Shown: positions 33,313 to 42,900 of the stretch, piece by piece
How the letters are laid out: each line of letters starts with the position of its first letter
Numbering within the stretch: the stretch's first letter is position 1
Source of the DNA: Lineus longissimus
Lineage: Eukaryota > Nemertea > Pilidiophora > Heteronemertea > Lineidae
Assembly (NCBI RefSeq): GCF_910592395.1
Contig: NC_088315.1
Span: 18,395,808 to 18,459,807 of the forward strand
Length of the DNA: 64,000 bases
Direction of reading: 5' to 3'
Program-made: the position numbers and the translations under genes
The notes under the pieces: model-generated
Database searches by the model: none
The model's input: the letters and a program-made list of their open reading frames with translations, nothing else
Told to the model about the DNA's origin: nothing

Positions 33313-36300
33313 TTGCCACCTTCTGGCTACATTTCCCCAAATGCTGAGCATGTACGGGTATCTGTCCCTATGGATCACCTGATGACCACCAAAGAGACCA
33401 TCCATAGAGTCCCAGATGACAACACCATTTCTGGAGGGCGGCATACTGGAGACACCGCTCTGGGTATCTCTAGCACAGAGTCAGTCACCGCTCTGGGTAA
33501 GACTGAAACACCATTACCATCGACAGGGACCCTAAACCCAGATGCAGTAGAATTTCAGCCATTGGGCGGTACCAACCAAAGGAGACCTCTCTCTATTGGT
33601 CAGATTACATTTAAAGACACCAGCTTGTATGTAAATGGAGAAATTGAAGGTACACCAACCACAATGCTCCTTGACACAGGTGCAGCTCTTACTCTAGTGA
33701 GTGGCGACCTCTGGAGAAGATGTCCAAGTTCTTCAGGCCGACCACTCCAGGAGGTAGATGCAAGCCTACAGTCTGCAACAGGAGAAGAATTGAAGATTCT
33801 TGGGATGGCTGATGTACCATTAGGCCTTGGATCCTCGCAGTTTAGCCACCCAGTTGTGGTCGTTGAGAACCTAGCCCACGAGTGTCTACTGGGAAGTGAC
33901 TTTCTTCAAGCTCAGGGTTGCAGTATTGACTACAGAACTGCCACCCTTGAGGTGGCTGGGAATGAGGTGCCCCTACGCAACCAACAGGGTGTCCTCAAGG
34001 TATGCAGGGTGATCATGGGGAGGAATACAAGAATACCTGCAGGAACGGAGATGATCCTGGCCGGGAAACTGTCTAGGAGCAGGAAGGAAAGCCATCTCAC
34101 CCCAGGTCTGATAGAAGCTCAAAAGGGCACTATAGGCTTTACAACAGGGAGGTCCCTGGTGTCATCCGACTATGGGAAAATGCCGGTGAGAGTGGCGAAT
34201 TTCACTGACAAGCCAATTTTTATCAGGGCCTGCAGGACAATCGGTTGGTTCCATCCAGTGGCAGAGGTTGGGTCAGCCGAGAGGATTCTGTCCCCTGGGA
34301 TGGATGGATCCCCACCGGTAGATAAGGAAGGGGTGCAAAATCTGAATATTTGTTCTGCTGGTAAAACCAAGGTTGAGACTACACCGGAACAGCCAAGTAC
34401 GCTGGAAGATGAGGCCAGGTTAGGAGCCTTGCTAGAGAAGTTAGAGGTGACTGAGTTGGGCCTTTCAGGACAACAGACAGAGGCAGTGATAGATCTTGTC
34501 AGAAGGCATCAAAAGGTATTCTCAATGGGTGACTTTGATCTGGGACAGACGCACATAGCCGAACACACGATCGACACTGAAGGAGCACAACCCATCAAAC
34601 AGCGCCCGAGGCGAGTGCCACCTCATCAGCAAGAATTTGTAGACAAGACCATCAAGGAGCTCCTGGACCGGAACTTAATTCAAGAGTCACAGAGTCCTTG
34701 GAGTGCCCCAATTGTTCTCGCTCGGAAACATGATGGGTCATTTCGCCTTTGTATAGACTACCGCCGATTGAATGCCACCTCAGTAAAGTCTGCACAACCA
34801 CTGCCAAGGATAGATGAAACTCTAAACAAGCTATCGGGCTCTCAGTTCTTCTCTTGCCTCGATTGTGCAAGCGGGTACTGGCAAGTGGGCATGGCGCCAG
34901 GAGACCGGGCCAAGACCTCGTTTGTTTCGGGGGTTAAACAGTATGAATGGCGTGTTATGCCATTTGGTCTCACTGGAGCCCCGGCCACCTTCACTAGGCT
35001 GATGAACATCGTCCTTGGGGGCTTGGAGTATTGTCTAGTATACCTGGATGACATAATCGTCCACTCTGAGACATTCGAGCAGCACCTGTCCCGTCTTGAA
35101 GAGGTTTTCACTCGTTTGGAATCGGCTAACCTCAAACTGAAGCCATCCAAGTGCAAGCTATTCCGACCACTTGTTAAGTTCCTCGGCCACAAAGTGACGA
35201 AGGATGGAATCTGCAACGATGAAGACAAGATTGCCAAAGTAGCTGAATGGCCTACCCCAGCGAATGTGTCGGAGGTTCGTTCGTTCATGGGACTTGCCAC
35301 TTATTACCAACAGTTTGTGCCAGAGTTTGCCCACATAGCGGCGCCTCTTCACAACCTGACAAGGAAGGAGGTGCCATTCGTGTGGTCCGAGAAATGTGAG
35401 ATTGCTTTCAGGACATTAAAGGAAAAGTTGATCTCTTCCCCGGTATTAGCTTACCCAGACTTCAGTCCAGAGGCAGGGGAGTTTGTCTTAGACACAGACG
35501 CCAGCGACCGGGCAATGGGTGGAGTCTTGTCACAGAAACAGCAAGACGGATCAGAGAAGGTGATTGCTTACGGAAGCAAGGTGTTTCAAGGTGGGGAAAC
35601 CAATTATTGCACCACGCGTAGAGAAATGCTGGCACTAGTAACATTTGCGGAGCACTTCAGGTACTATTTGCTGGGGAAACGCTTTCGAGTGAGGACTGAC
35701 AATATGGCTGTCAAATGGCTGTTAAATTTCAAGGAGCCGTCCGGTCAGGTTGCTCGCTGGTTAGAGAGGTTGGCCGAATTTGATTATGAAATAGAACACC
35801 GCTCTGGTACAAAGCATGGGAACGCAGACGCTCTGTCAAGGCGACCCAAAAGGATGCGTCGACATGGGGACTGCCCTACGTGTGGTCCCACGGAGGCCAA
35901 ATCTCAAACCTTACAGGTGAGTGCAATCCAGTCGCCAAGGAAAGCCACCGGACTGAAGACACCCGAATTCATGTGGAACCGGGAAGAAATCCAGCAAACG
36001 CAAAAGGATGACCCTGATTTGAGGTCAGTGTACCTCCACGTGTCGGAAACAACTGACAAGCCACTGGAAGAAGTAATGATGGGATGCAGTAGGACGGAGA
36101 GGGCTGTATGGGCCCAGCACCCCAATCTGGTGATCCAGGATGGCATTCTGTACTGCAGAGCTCCAGATAATGACAGGCTTCGCCTAGTACTGCCCTCATC
36201 TTTTGTTAACCCAGTGCTGGAGGAGATCCATAGTGGTTTTGCTGGTGCCCATCTAGGAGTGGCCAAGACCCTTGGGAAGGCAAAACAGCGTTGCTGGCGC

Positions 36301-37725
36301 CCTGGCTTAAAAAGGAATGTGGTCGACTTTGTCAGAACTTGTGAAATCTGCCAAAAATGCAAGGGAGGTAAGCGTAACAAGGCACCCCTTAAGAGCATCC
36401 CTGCAGGCCGCCGCAACCAGCGGTTGCATATAGACATCGTTGGGCCGATCAATCCACCTTCCAGGAGAGGCCATCGCTACATCTTGGTGGCACAGGATGC
36501 ATTTTCAAAATGGCCAGAAGCCTGGGCTCTGAGAAATCAGAAGGCCACCACCTGTGCTAAGGTTCTGGTGAACGACTATGTTTGTCGATTCGGCGCACCA
36601 GAGAACCTCCACAGTGATCAAGGGAGGAACTTTGAGTCCACTGTGTTTGCTGAAATGTGCCAGCTGCTGAATGTGCACAAGAGCCGTACCACAGCATACC
36701 ACCCCCAGTGCAACGGGCAGGTGGAAAACTTCAATGGCACACTAAAGGATATGCTGATGACCATGGTTGACCAAGAGGGATTGGACTGGGATGAACACCT
36801 TCCAGCATCGCTTATGGCTTTCCGAAGCAGCATCCAAGCATCCACTCAAGAGACTCCATACTGCATGACATTTGGGGAGGAGATGACAGTTCCGTTGGAT
36901 CTGGTAATTGGTGCTCCAGAGACACCCTCCATCGAGACAACGGCTCATGTCGCGAAACTCCGTGACCGAATTGACTCTGCCCACAGGAGAGCTCGAGAGA
37001 ATTTGAAGTTGGCCCAGAGAAGGCAAAGGACACACTATGACTTGAAGACTAAGATGACATCTTTTGGTGCGGGTGATATGGTGTTGCTACGTAACCATCA
37101 TGTGAAGCCAGAGGAAGTGTCAAAGTTCCACAGACGCTGGGAGGGACCTTTTGAGGTACTGAAAAAAATATCTGAGGTGAATTACAGGATAAGACGAGTG
37201 AATGGACGTAACCGGCGTCCTAAGGTAGTACACCTCAATAACCTCAAGGTTTTTCACTCTCGTGCTGAGGACCCACAGGCTGAACAAGATAGCAACACCG
37301 GGACTAGCCCAAAAGCAGGACAAACTAGAGAAACTCTTCTGCAGCCAGTTTTTGACTCAGTACCATCTTCCCCTGTATCTGGTGCCTCTGGTGCAGCGCT
37401 CTGCACACCAGAGGTGGTCACTGCTCTAGGTAACCATGACAGCCATTCCGACTCCGAGAATGCCTCCGGTGCAGCGCTCTGCACACCAGAGGTGGTCACT
37501 GTTCTAGGTAACCTTGAGAGTAGCTCTGATTCTGCGCCAAGCGTGACAACTGATCCACCACCCAGCCGCAAGTTTCGTCCTAGGGACGATCTAAGAAAAC
37601 CAGCTCGCTACAGATTGTCCATTGGTTGTTGCGTCAACCATCTGGCCCAGCAGGATCGCATTGCCAGAAGGAAGGCCCTGTGGTTGAAGAAAGGGCGGGA
37701 ACTCCGTGGAAGTCGACCTACATAA
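33313..37725 (+). CDS. pol: Pol polyprotein: protease, reverse transcriptase, RNase H, integrase
   Basis: 1470 residues from the first ATG; the frame is open from 33166, so residues made by frameshift would precede it. Aspartic protease about 93-215 with DTG at 121-123 and LLGSDFL at 192-198. Reverse transcriptase about 430-650 with YLDD at 577-580. RNase H with DTDAS at 727-731. Integrase: zinc region H973, H980, C1010, C1013; catalytic D1041, D1102, E1138 (spacing D-35-E); GPF module (WEGPFEVL) near 1270. The tail carries a tandem duplication of about 33 residues (ASGAALCTPEVVT, twice) followed by a basic end. No chromodomain is evident. It copies the element RNA into DNA and integrates it. 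Confidence 0.96.
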   Translation: MPPSGYISPNAEHVRVSVPMDHLMTTKETIHRVPDDNTISGGRHTGDTALGISSTESVTALGKTETPLPSTGTLNPDAVEFQPLGGTNQRRPLSIGQITFKDTSLYVNGEIEGTPTTMLLDTGAALTLVSGDLWRRCPSSSGRPLQEVDASLQSATGEELKILGMADVPLGLGSSQFSHPVVVVENLAHECLLGSDFLQAQGCSIDYRTATLEVAGNEVPLRNQQGVLKVCRVIMGRNTRIPAGTEMILAGKLSRSRKESHLTPGLIEAQKGTIGFTTGRSLVSSDYGKMPVRVANFTDKPIFIRACRTIGWFHPVAEVGSAERILSPGMDGSPPVDKEGVQNLNICSAGKTKVETTPEQPSTLEDEARLGALLEKLEVTELGLSGQQTEAVIDLVRRHQKVFSMGDFDLGQTHIAEHTIDTEGAQPIKQRPRRVPPHQQEFVDKTIKELLDRNLIQESQSPWSAPIVLARKHDGSFRLCIDYRRLNATSVKSAQPLPRIDETLNKLSGSQFFSCLDCASGYWQVGMAPGDRAKTSFVSGVKQYEWRVMPFGLTGAPATFTRLMNIVLGGLEYCLVYLDDIIVHSETFEQHLSRLEEVFTRLESANLKLKPSKCKLFRPLVKFLGHKVTKDGICNDEDKIAKVAEWPTPANVSEVRSFMGLATYYQQFVPEFAHIAAPLHNLTRKEVPFVWSEKCEIAFRTLKEKLISSPVLAYPDFSPEAGEFVLDTDASDRAMGGVLSQKQQDGSEKVIAYGSKVFQGGETNYCTTRREMLALVTFAEHFRYYLLGKRFRVRTDNMAVKWLLNFKEPSGQVARWLERLAEFDYEIEHRSGTKHGNADALSRRPKRMRRHGDCPTCGPTEAKSQTLQVSAIQSPRKATGLKTPEFMWNREEIQQTQKDDPDLRSVYLHVSETTDKPLEEVMMGCSRTERAVWAQHPNLVIQDGILYCRAPDNDRLRLVLPSSFVNPVLEEIHSGFAGAHLGVAKTLGKAKQRCWRPGLKRNVVDFVRTCEICQKCKGGKRNKAPLKSIPAGRRNQRLHIDIVGPINPPSRRGHRYILVAQDAFSKWPEAWALRNQKATTCAKVLVNDYVCRFGAPENLHSDQGRNFESTVFAEMCQLLNVHKSRTTAYHPQCNGQVENFNGTLKDMLMTMVDQEGLDWDEHLPASLMAFRSSIQASTQETPYCMTFGEEMTVPLDLVIGAPETPSIETTAHVAKLRDRIDSAHRRARENLKLAQRRQRTHYDLKTKMTSFGAGDMVLLRNHHVKPEEVSKFHRRWEGPFEVLKKISEVNYRIRRVNGRNRRPKVVHLNNLKVFHSRAEDPQAEQDSNTGTSPKAGQTRETLLQPVFDSVPSSPVSGASGAALCTPEVVTALGNHDSHSDSENASGAALCTPEVVTVLGNLESSSDSAPSVTTDPPPSRKFRPRDDLRKPARYRLSIGCCVNHLAQQDRIARRKALWLKKGRELRGSRPT

Positions 37726-37843
37726 TCAAACTTTCTGCTCATTACTTTAAGATAATTTCAGGGCAGGATCTGTAGGAATCTGACTCTTTACCTGCAGCTG
37801 TAGCTGTAAGGCACTCACCCTTGTTTCTTGATTGTATAATTAC

Positions 37844-37845
37844 AG
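37844..37845 (+). promoter_or_regulatory. Candidate splice acceptor upstream of ORF3
   Basis: A pyrimidine-rich TTGTTTCTTGATTG is followed by TATAATTACAG and then the ORF3 start region. With the LTR donors it could give a spliced mRNA for ORF3, as env is expressed in retroviruses. Confidence 0.4.
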
Positions 37846-37872
37846 GCAGAGGATATTGTGAAGCTTGATGGA

Positions 37873-38715
37873 ATGCCGGAGCCTATGAAAGCAGCAAAGA
37901 AGGAACTGACCAATGAAGTATATGCTGGTATGGTAAGGAGGCTCAGGGAGAAGGTGCACGCCAGGTTTAATCTCCGTCTGGGAACCGCTGTGGTAACCGC
38001 TTGCCAGGAGGCGATGTTTGACCCCACCATAGCATTGACGACGTCCGTCATTCAGGCGGTTAAGCGGTTTGACAACAACATGAGAACCAGTTGGGGTGTC
38101 CGAGGGGAGGAATTAATGGCCACCATCGAGGAGCTTTCGACCTTCCTCCGACTTTGGGGGACGTCCCGGGAGCAACGATCGGATGTCGAGAGGTTTACTT
38201 GTAAGCTTGTAGCCAAGGTGCGGGACTTCGAGGGGAGGCGGAGATGTCCAATACTCCTCTTGGCGGATTCAATGTTCACCTCGTTGAAACCCACCTCAAA
38301 TTTGTTTCCCATCGCTTACTCTGGTCAGCGTGCTGAAGATCTACGTTGGATGCTGGAGGTCGTGCAGACCCAGGCCAGGGTAAGTGATGTGGTGTTAAAC
38401 CATGGCCTAAACCATACTCGATTCTATGGGGAGCCGGAGGAAGACATGGTAGCAGTTTTCAAATGGCTAAAACATCAATACCCCATGGCTCGGCTGTACC
38501 ATCTGGAGCCGCCCATGTCCCCAAAGCTGAGGCCGGATCAAAGGGAGAATTTAACAGAATTCTGTGCGATGATGAGGAGGGTGGGATTTAGGTCCATCCC
38601 TCATCCTGTTTTGACGGCCCATCCTGCCTTTGACAAGGATGGTTTACACTACAGCTGGGAGGGGATGAGGGAGGTTGGACTCTTTTTGATCGAGTACATC
38701 CGCCGGCAGGATTAA
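37873..38715 (+). CDS. ORF3: SGNH (GDSL-like) hydrolase domain protein of the gypsy element
   Basis: The frame is open from before 37858; the first ATG is 37873, giving 280 residues. Numbering from 37858 as residue 1, the C-terminal half matches the four SGNH hydrolase blocks: I, ILLLADSMF with nucleophile S138; II, YSGQRAEDL with G156; III, NHGLNHT with G183 and N185; V, DGLHYSWEG with D261 and H264. The N-terminal 120 residues are basic/helical and unrecognised. There is no signal peptide or membrane segment, so it is not an env. SGNH-type ORFs are known in DIRS/Ngaro retroelements and an esterase domain in CR1 LINE ORF1; the substrate is unknown. It is in the same frame as pol but separated by stops, and lies 0.5 kb before the 3' LTR. 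The alternative, a captured host esterase, is less likely to keep this retroelement-like block spacing. Confidence 0.8.
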   Translation: MPEPMKAAKKELTNEVYAGMVRRLREKVHARFNLRLGTAVVTACQEAMFDPTIALTTSVIQAVKRFDNNMRTSWGVRGEELMATIEELSTFLRLWGTSREQRSDVERFTCKLVAKVRDFEGRRRCPILLLADSMFTSLKPTSNLFPIAYSGQRAEDLRWMLEVVQTQARVSDVVLNHGLNHTRFYGEPEEDMVAVFKWLKHQYPMARLYHLEPPMSPKLRPDQRENLTEFCAMMRRVGFRSIPHPVLTAHPAFDKDGLHYSWEGMREVGLFLIEYIRRQD

Positions 38716-39183
38716 AGTGGGGACCCCTTTCCTAGCGCTCTGCAAAGGATTGGTGGTGGGATCGCTCTGACCCATATGGACCCCAGCCCAAGTGTTGTTT
38801 TATATTCTTCCTTGTGCAATTACCGTGTTTAGAAGGACGTTCTCTACTCGGATTTATTTTTGGATATTTGTGTATTTATCATGTTTTGTTTATTCTGAAG
38901 TGTCATACTAGAGACATAGCTAATGGACACGTGAAAGACTTGTACAGTGAAATATTATGAGACTGGAGTTTACTGTAAAGGACTGCTGATTTTGGTAGTT
39001 TTCATACTCAGTTCTTGATTCTGACTGCTGAGGGCGTGCCGGAAGTGCATTTAATCATTTATTATTTTTGTATCGAAATTTGATAACCATGTATTTTGTT
39101 TTGTATGACAATCGTGTATTTCGTTTTGTAACTGCCTGTGTACCGTGCTATGTAGTGTTCGATCCTGAGGCTCGACCAATTTT
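38716..39183 (+). other. Non-coding region between ORF3 and the 3' LTR
   Basis: AT-rich with T-runs and no open frame of note; ends at the purine tract. Confidence 0.7.
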
Positions 39184-39194
39184 GGTGGGGATGG
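39184..39194 (+). promoter_or_regulatory. Polypurine tract
   Basis: GGTGGGGATGG, immediately before the 3' LTR; the expected primer for plus-strand DNA synthesis. One T interrupts the purines at two places. Confidence 0.65.
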
Positions 39195-39439
39195 TGTGGT
39201 GATCTGGTAGCTCTTGGTGTGTTGGCCTTAGGCCAGATGGCGCCACCAGTCTCTTCGGAGGCTGCCGGGTGACAGGACCATGATGAGACACCGTAGGAGT
39301 GGGGAGGGTGAAGACGGCATGGTTTTAGATGAGATGTGAGGATTCTGTGTCGAAGGAATAAAGGAGTTTTATAGACATGAAGGTATGTTAGCGTGAGTTA
39401 ATGCCGAGCAAGGAGAAGTACCCCCGACGAAACTTCACA
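39195..39439 (+). repeat. 3' LTR
   Basis: 245 bp, TGTGG...TTCACA, one difference from the 5' LTR. AATAAA at 39357-39362. Confidence 0.95.
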
Positions 39440-39816
39440 AAAGCAAACTAATCAGTTCTAAGGGCAGGTTTGGAATGTTACACCTTGGTATAGTTTATGA
39501 ACGTGTGATAGTCTTCATTTTTTCCGAGCCGCCATTGTAAAAATCGAAATAGCCTCTTTCACTGCCTCGCGCCCTTGAGGATTCAAAATAAACTAATGTC
39601 GTCTGCCTAGTATTTTTCCTTGAGAGCCAGGTCAAAACTAGTTCGTTTCAAAATGGATAGATGGCCATACCGTTCAAAATAGATCATCGATAGCAATTTA
39701 AAAATCGGGTAGGCCTCAAACCGAATATGTCCGGTGAAAGGATCTGGGGACAACTTGTTGAACCGGACATATCCGGTACCGTTATAGGGCTGAAAGAGTT
39801 AAGAATTGTTTTAAAA

Positions 39817-39848
39817 TATATTGAAAATAAACGCATCGGCCACCGTAC
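39817..39848 (-). repeat. Right outer arm of the nested element stack
   Basis: TATATTGAAAATAAACGCAT then GGCCACCGTAC, inverse of 26827-26867. Confidence 0.5.
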
Positions 39849-39995
39849 ATGATAGCAAATTGCTTGGACTTGAACTTGAGTCACTCTCGATATGGTCGAT
39901 TATCATTATATTTCTTTATAAACTAAATTTCGATGTTCATTTTTCTAACGTTTTATTGGGAATACTGTTTTAACTGTGAATACTTTACATTTCAG

Positions 39996-42900
39996 TCTCC
40001 AACTAGTTAACTAAGACAAGAATGGATTTTGAAATTGCTACAACACCAGTTCAGGCAGAAATTGAATGTCAGCCGAAGCAGAATGCTTCAAATGATGCAG
40101 CAAGTTATACTGCAAAAGACTGTTCTCCATCTAATGAAACCATTGATAAGGAGGGTGCTGAGAAATGCCAATACTATGAACAATGTATTCGTTTAGAAAG
40201 GTTGACACGTCGTCAGTTGATAATGCCACTGATCGGCAGCGATTTTTTGTTCAAAATTTGCGTACAAGTTTATGCACAAGTCTCAGATGAGCTTTCTGAA
40301 ATTAAGTTTGATCTGAAACGTTGGCATAAAATAAACTCGGTAAAACACCTTACGTATGAGAAAGAAAAGACGAATTTGTGGAAGGGCTGGCCAAACTATG
40401 AATTTACAGAAAGGACAGTTTGGACTGGAAATCAGAATGAAAACATTGTCAACCAAGAAAAATCTGAGATTCAGCTAACTTACCCTGATAATGATAAGGG
40501 CTCTCCGGAAAATAGTAACACTTCTGCAGCAAATGAGAAAGAGTTTGATGATGAAATACATGATGAAAACGTTATTCATACTGAAGTTCCCCTTGATGAT
40601 GTCTCTGGCGGGGAATACTATGAAGAATATAGTGTAAGATGTAATGATGATGATGGCTTGGTGGACAGTCGTGACACTTCTGCAACTGATGAGGAAGCTG
40701 TTGATGAAATACATGATGCGAACGTTATTCCTACTGAAGTTCCCCTTGATGATGTCTCTGGCGGGGAATACTATGAAGAAGATAGTGTAAGATATATTGA
40801 TGATGATTGCTTGGTGGACAGTCGTGACACTTCTGCAACTGATAGGGAAGCTGTTGATGAAATACATGATGCGAACGTTATTCCTACTGAAGTTCCCCTT
40901 GATGATGTCTCTGGCGGGGAATACTATGAAGAAGATAGTGTAAGTTGTAATGATAATGATTGCTTGGTGGACAGTCATGACACTTCTGCAACTGATAGGG
41001 AAGCTGTTGATGAAATACATGATGCACACATTATTCCTACTGAAGTTCCCCTTGATGATGTCTCTGGCGGGGAATACTATGAAGAATATAGTGTAAGATG
41101 TAATGATGATGATTGCTTGGTGGACAGTCATGACACTTCTTCAACTGATGGGGAAGCTGTTGATGAAATACATGATGCACACATTATTCCTACTGAAGTT
41201 CCCCTTGATGATGTCTCTGACGGGGAATACTATGAAGAATATAGTGTAAGATATATTGATGATGATTGCTTGGTGGACAGTCGTGACACTTCTGCAACTG
41301 ATGGGGAAGCTGTTGATGAAATACATGATGCACACATTATTCCTACTGAAGCTCCCCTTGATGATGTCTCTGGCGGGGAATGCTATGAAGAAGATAGTGT
41401 AAGATGTAATGATGATGATTGCTTGGTGGACAGTCATGACACTTCTGCAACTGATAGGGAAGCTGTTGATGAAATACATGATGCAAACGTTATTCCTACT
41501 GAAGTTCCCCTTGATGATGTCTCTGGCGGGGAATACTATGAAGAATATAGTGTAAGTTGTAATGATGATGATTGCTTGGTGGACAGTCATGACACTTCTT
41601 CAACTGATAGGGAAGCTGTTGATGAAATACATGATGCAAACGTTATTCCTACTGAAGCTCCCCTTGATGATGTCTCTGGCGGGGAATGCTATGAAGAAGA
41701 TAGTGTAAGATGTAATGATGATGATTGCTTGGTGGACAGTCATGACACTTCTGCAACTGATGGGGAAGCTGTTGATGAAATACATGATGCAAACGTTATT
41801 CCTACTGAAGTTCCCCTTGATGAAGTCTCTGGCGGGGAATACTATGAAGAAGATAGTGTGAGATGTAATGATGATGATTGCTTGGTGGACAATCCTGAAA
41901 CTTCCACTACTGAAGGCATAGAGATGGATGAAATCTCTAGTGGTGAGGAGGACCATGAAAGAGATACCCTTCCTCCTGATTATAGCCTCTTGGGTTATGA
42001 TGATACCATGTACAAACGTTGCAGTACGTGGTGCAAAGAAATGATGGCGAATGATACGTGGGAGTTGACTTGCCCAAAAGATGACTATGACCACCGTGTT
42101 TTGAGGAAGGATGTTGACGAAGTTGAATGGTATAGCCAAGTGGATGAGTACTGTAACATTGTTGACGGTTGCTCAGTTACTGATCCCTACAAGTCCAATT
42201 GTCCAATGATGTCAGGTATGGACACCCAGGACCCACGAAGAGTTTACTTGTTCCAAGAACCAGATGGCACCACTTCTATCAATGTTGTCCAGGCGTCTGC
42301 AGCAAGTGACGGCAGACAAAGCTTTTCATCAGGTTTTCTCCTGTCTTGCCTTGCACTGGTCGCCTTCATGCAGAATATGAAAAAGAAAGTCCCTTCAAAC
42401 TTCGACATTGGTGTGAATATGATGAAAAGTAGTGGTACATGGCCACCGGAGAAGACTTCCAGACCTCATATGGCAATGAAGGACATTGCCATGAAGGCTG
42501 TAGCATGGCTACTGATAGGCTTTATTTTAAGTATTGCTGCTGCATCTTCACCAAATTACACAGCAAATACTTTGAAGAATGAGCTGATCGATTTTACATC
42601 CTTGAAAGGCGGTTTTCTGGGTCTCAAGAGGGTCGAATTGAAGAACATTCTCTGCGACCAAGCTTCCCAAATTTTGAGGAAAGCAGCTGCACCTCTTGAG
42701 GGTGACATAAAAACGCTGAGCACCCTTCACTGGGAAAATCCATGGAAACTTCGAAAGAAGGATTTTCTGAAAGATGTCCTGAATATTCCTGACTGGATCC
42801 AGCTTCCACTGCAGATTATAGAAGTCTGTCCCGTCTTTGAAAGGCGTGGATATGAAGATGAATTCACAAGACTTGCGTCGTTCAGTAGATGTCCTGAGGA

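Larger units (their letters stand above)
31168..39439 (+). mobile_element. Complete Ty3/gypsy LTR retrotransposon with an extra ORF after pol
   Basis: 8272 bp with 245-bp LTRs (31168-31412 and 39195-39439) that differ at a single base, flanked by the 4-bp target duplication AAAG (31164-31167 and 39440-39443). Order is LTR, primer-binding site, 0.54 kb leader, gag, pol, a third sense ORF, purine tract, LTR. All three frames are uninterrupted. Protease-RT-RNase H-integrase order in pol places it in Ty3/gypsy (Metaviridae). Near-identical LTRs and intact frames point to a recent insertion. Confidence 0.95.
30801..39798. mobile_element. Possible 0.72 kb piggyBac-like MITE split by the gypsy element
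   Basis: CTCTTTCAGTCCTA at 30801 follows TTAT; at the far side GGGCTGAAAGAG is followed by TTAA (39799-39802). TTAA duplications and ends beginning C(C/T)CTTT are features of piggyBac elements. Removing the gypsy insertion (31168-39439 plus a 4-bp duplication) leaves about 722 bp. The left flank TTAT would be a mutated TTAA. Confidence 0.35.

Noticed and set aside
35904-36452. 182-codon minus-strand frame inside pol
   Set aside because: Shadow of the integrase region.
37858-38715. Env-like glycoprotein in the third ORF
   Set aside because: No signal peptide, no transmembrane segment and clear SGNH hydrolase blocks.
40475-42139. Three long minus-strand frames opposite IAP exon 1
   Set aside because: The 153-bp repeat is a multiple of three and lacks stops on the reverse strand; the plus frame has the start context, downstream BIR domains and phase-matched exons.
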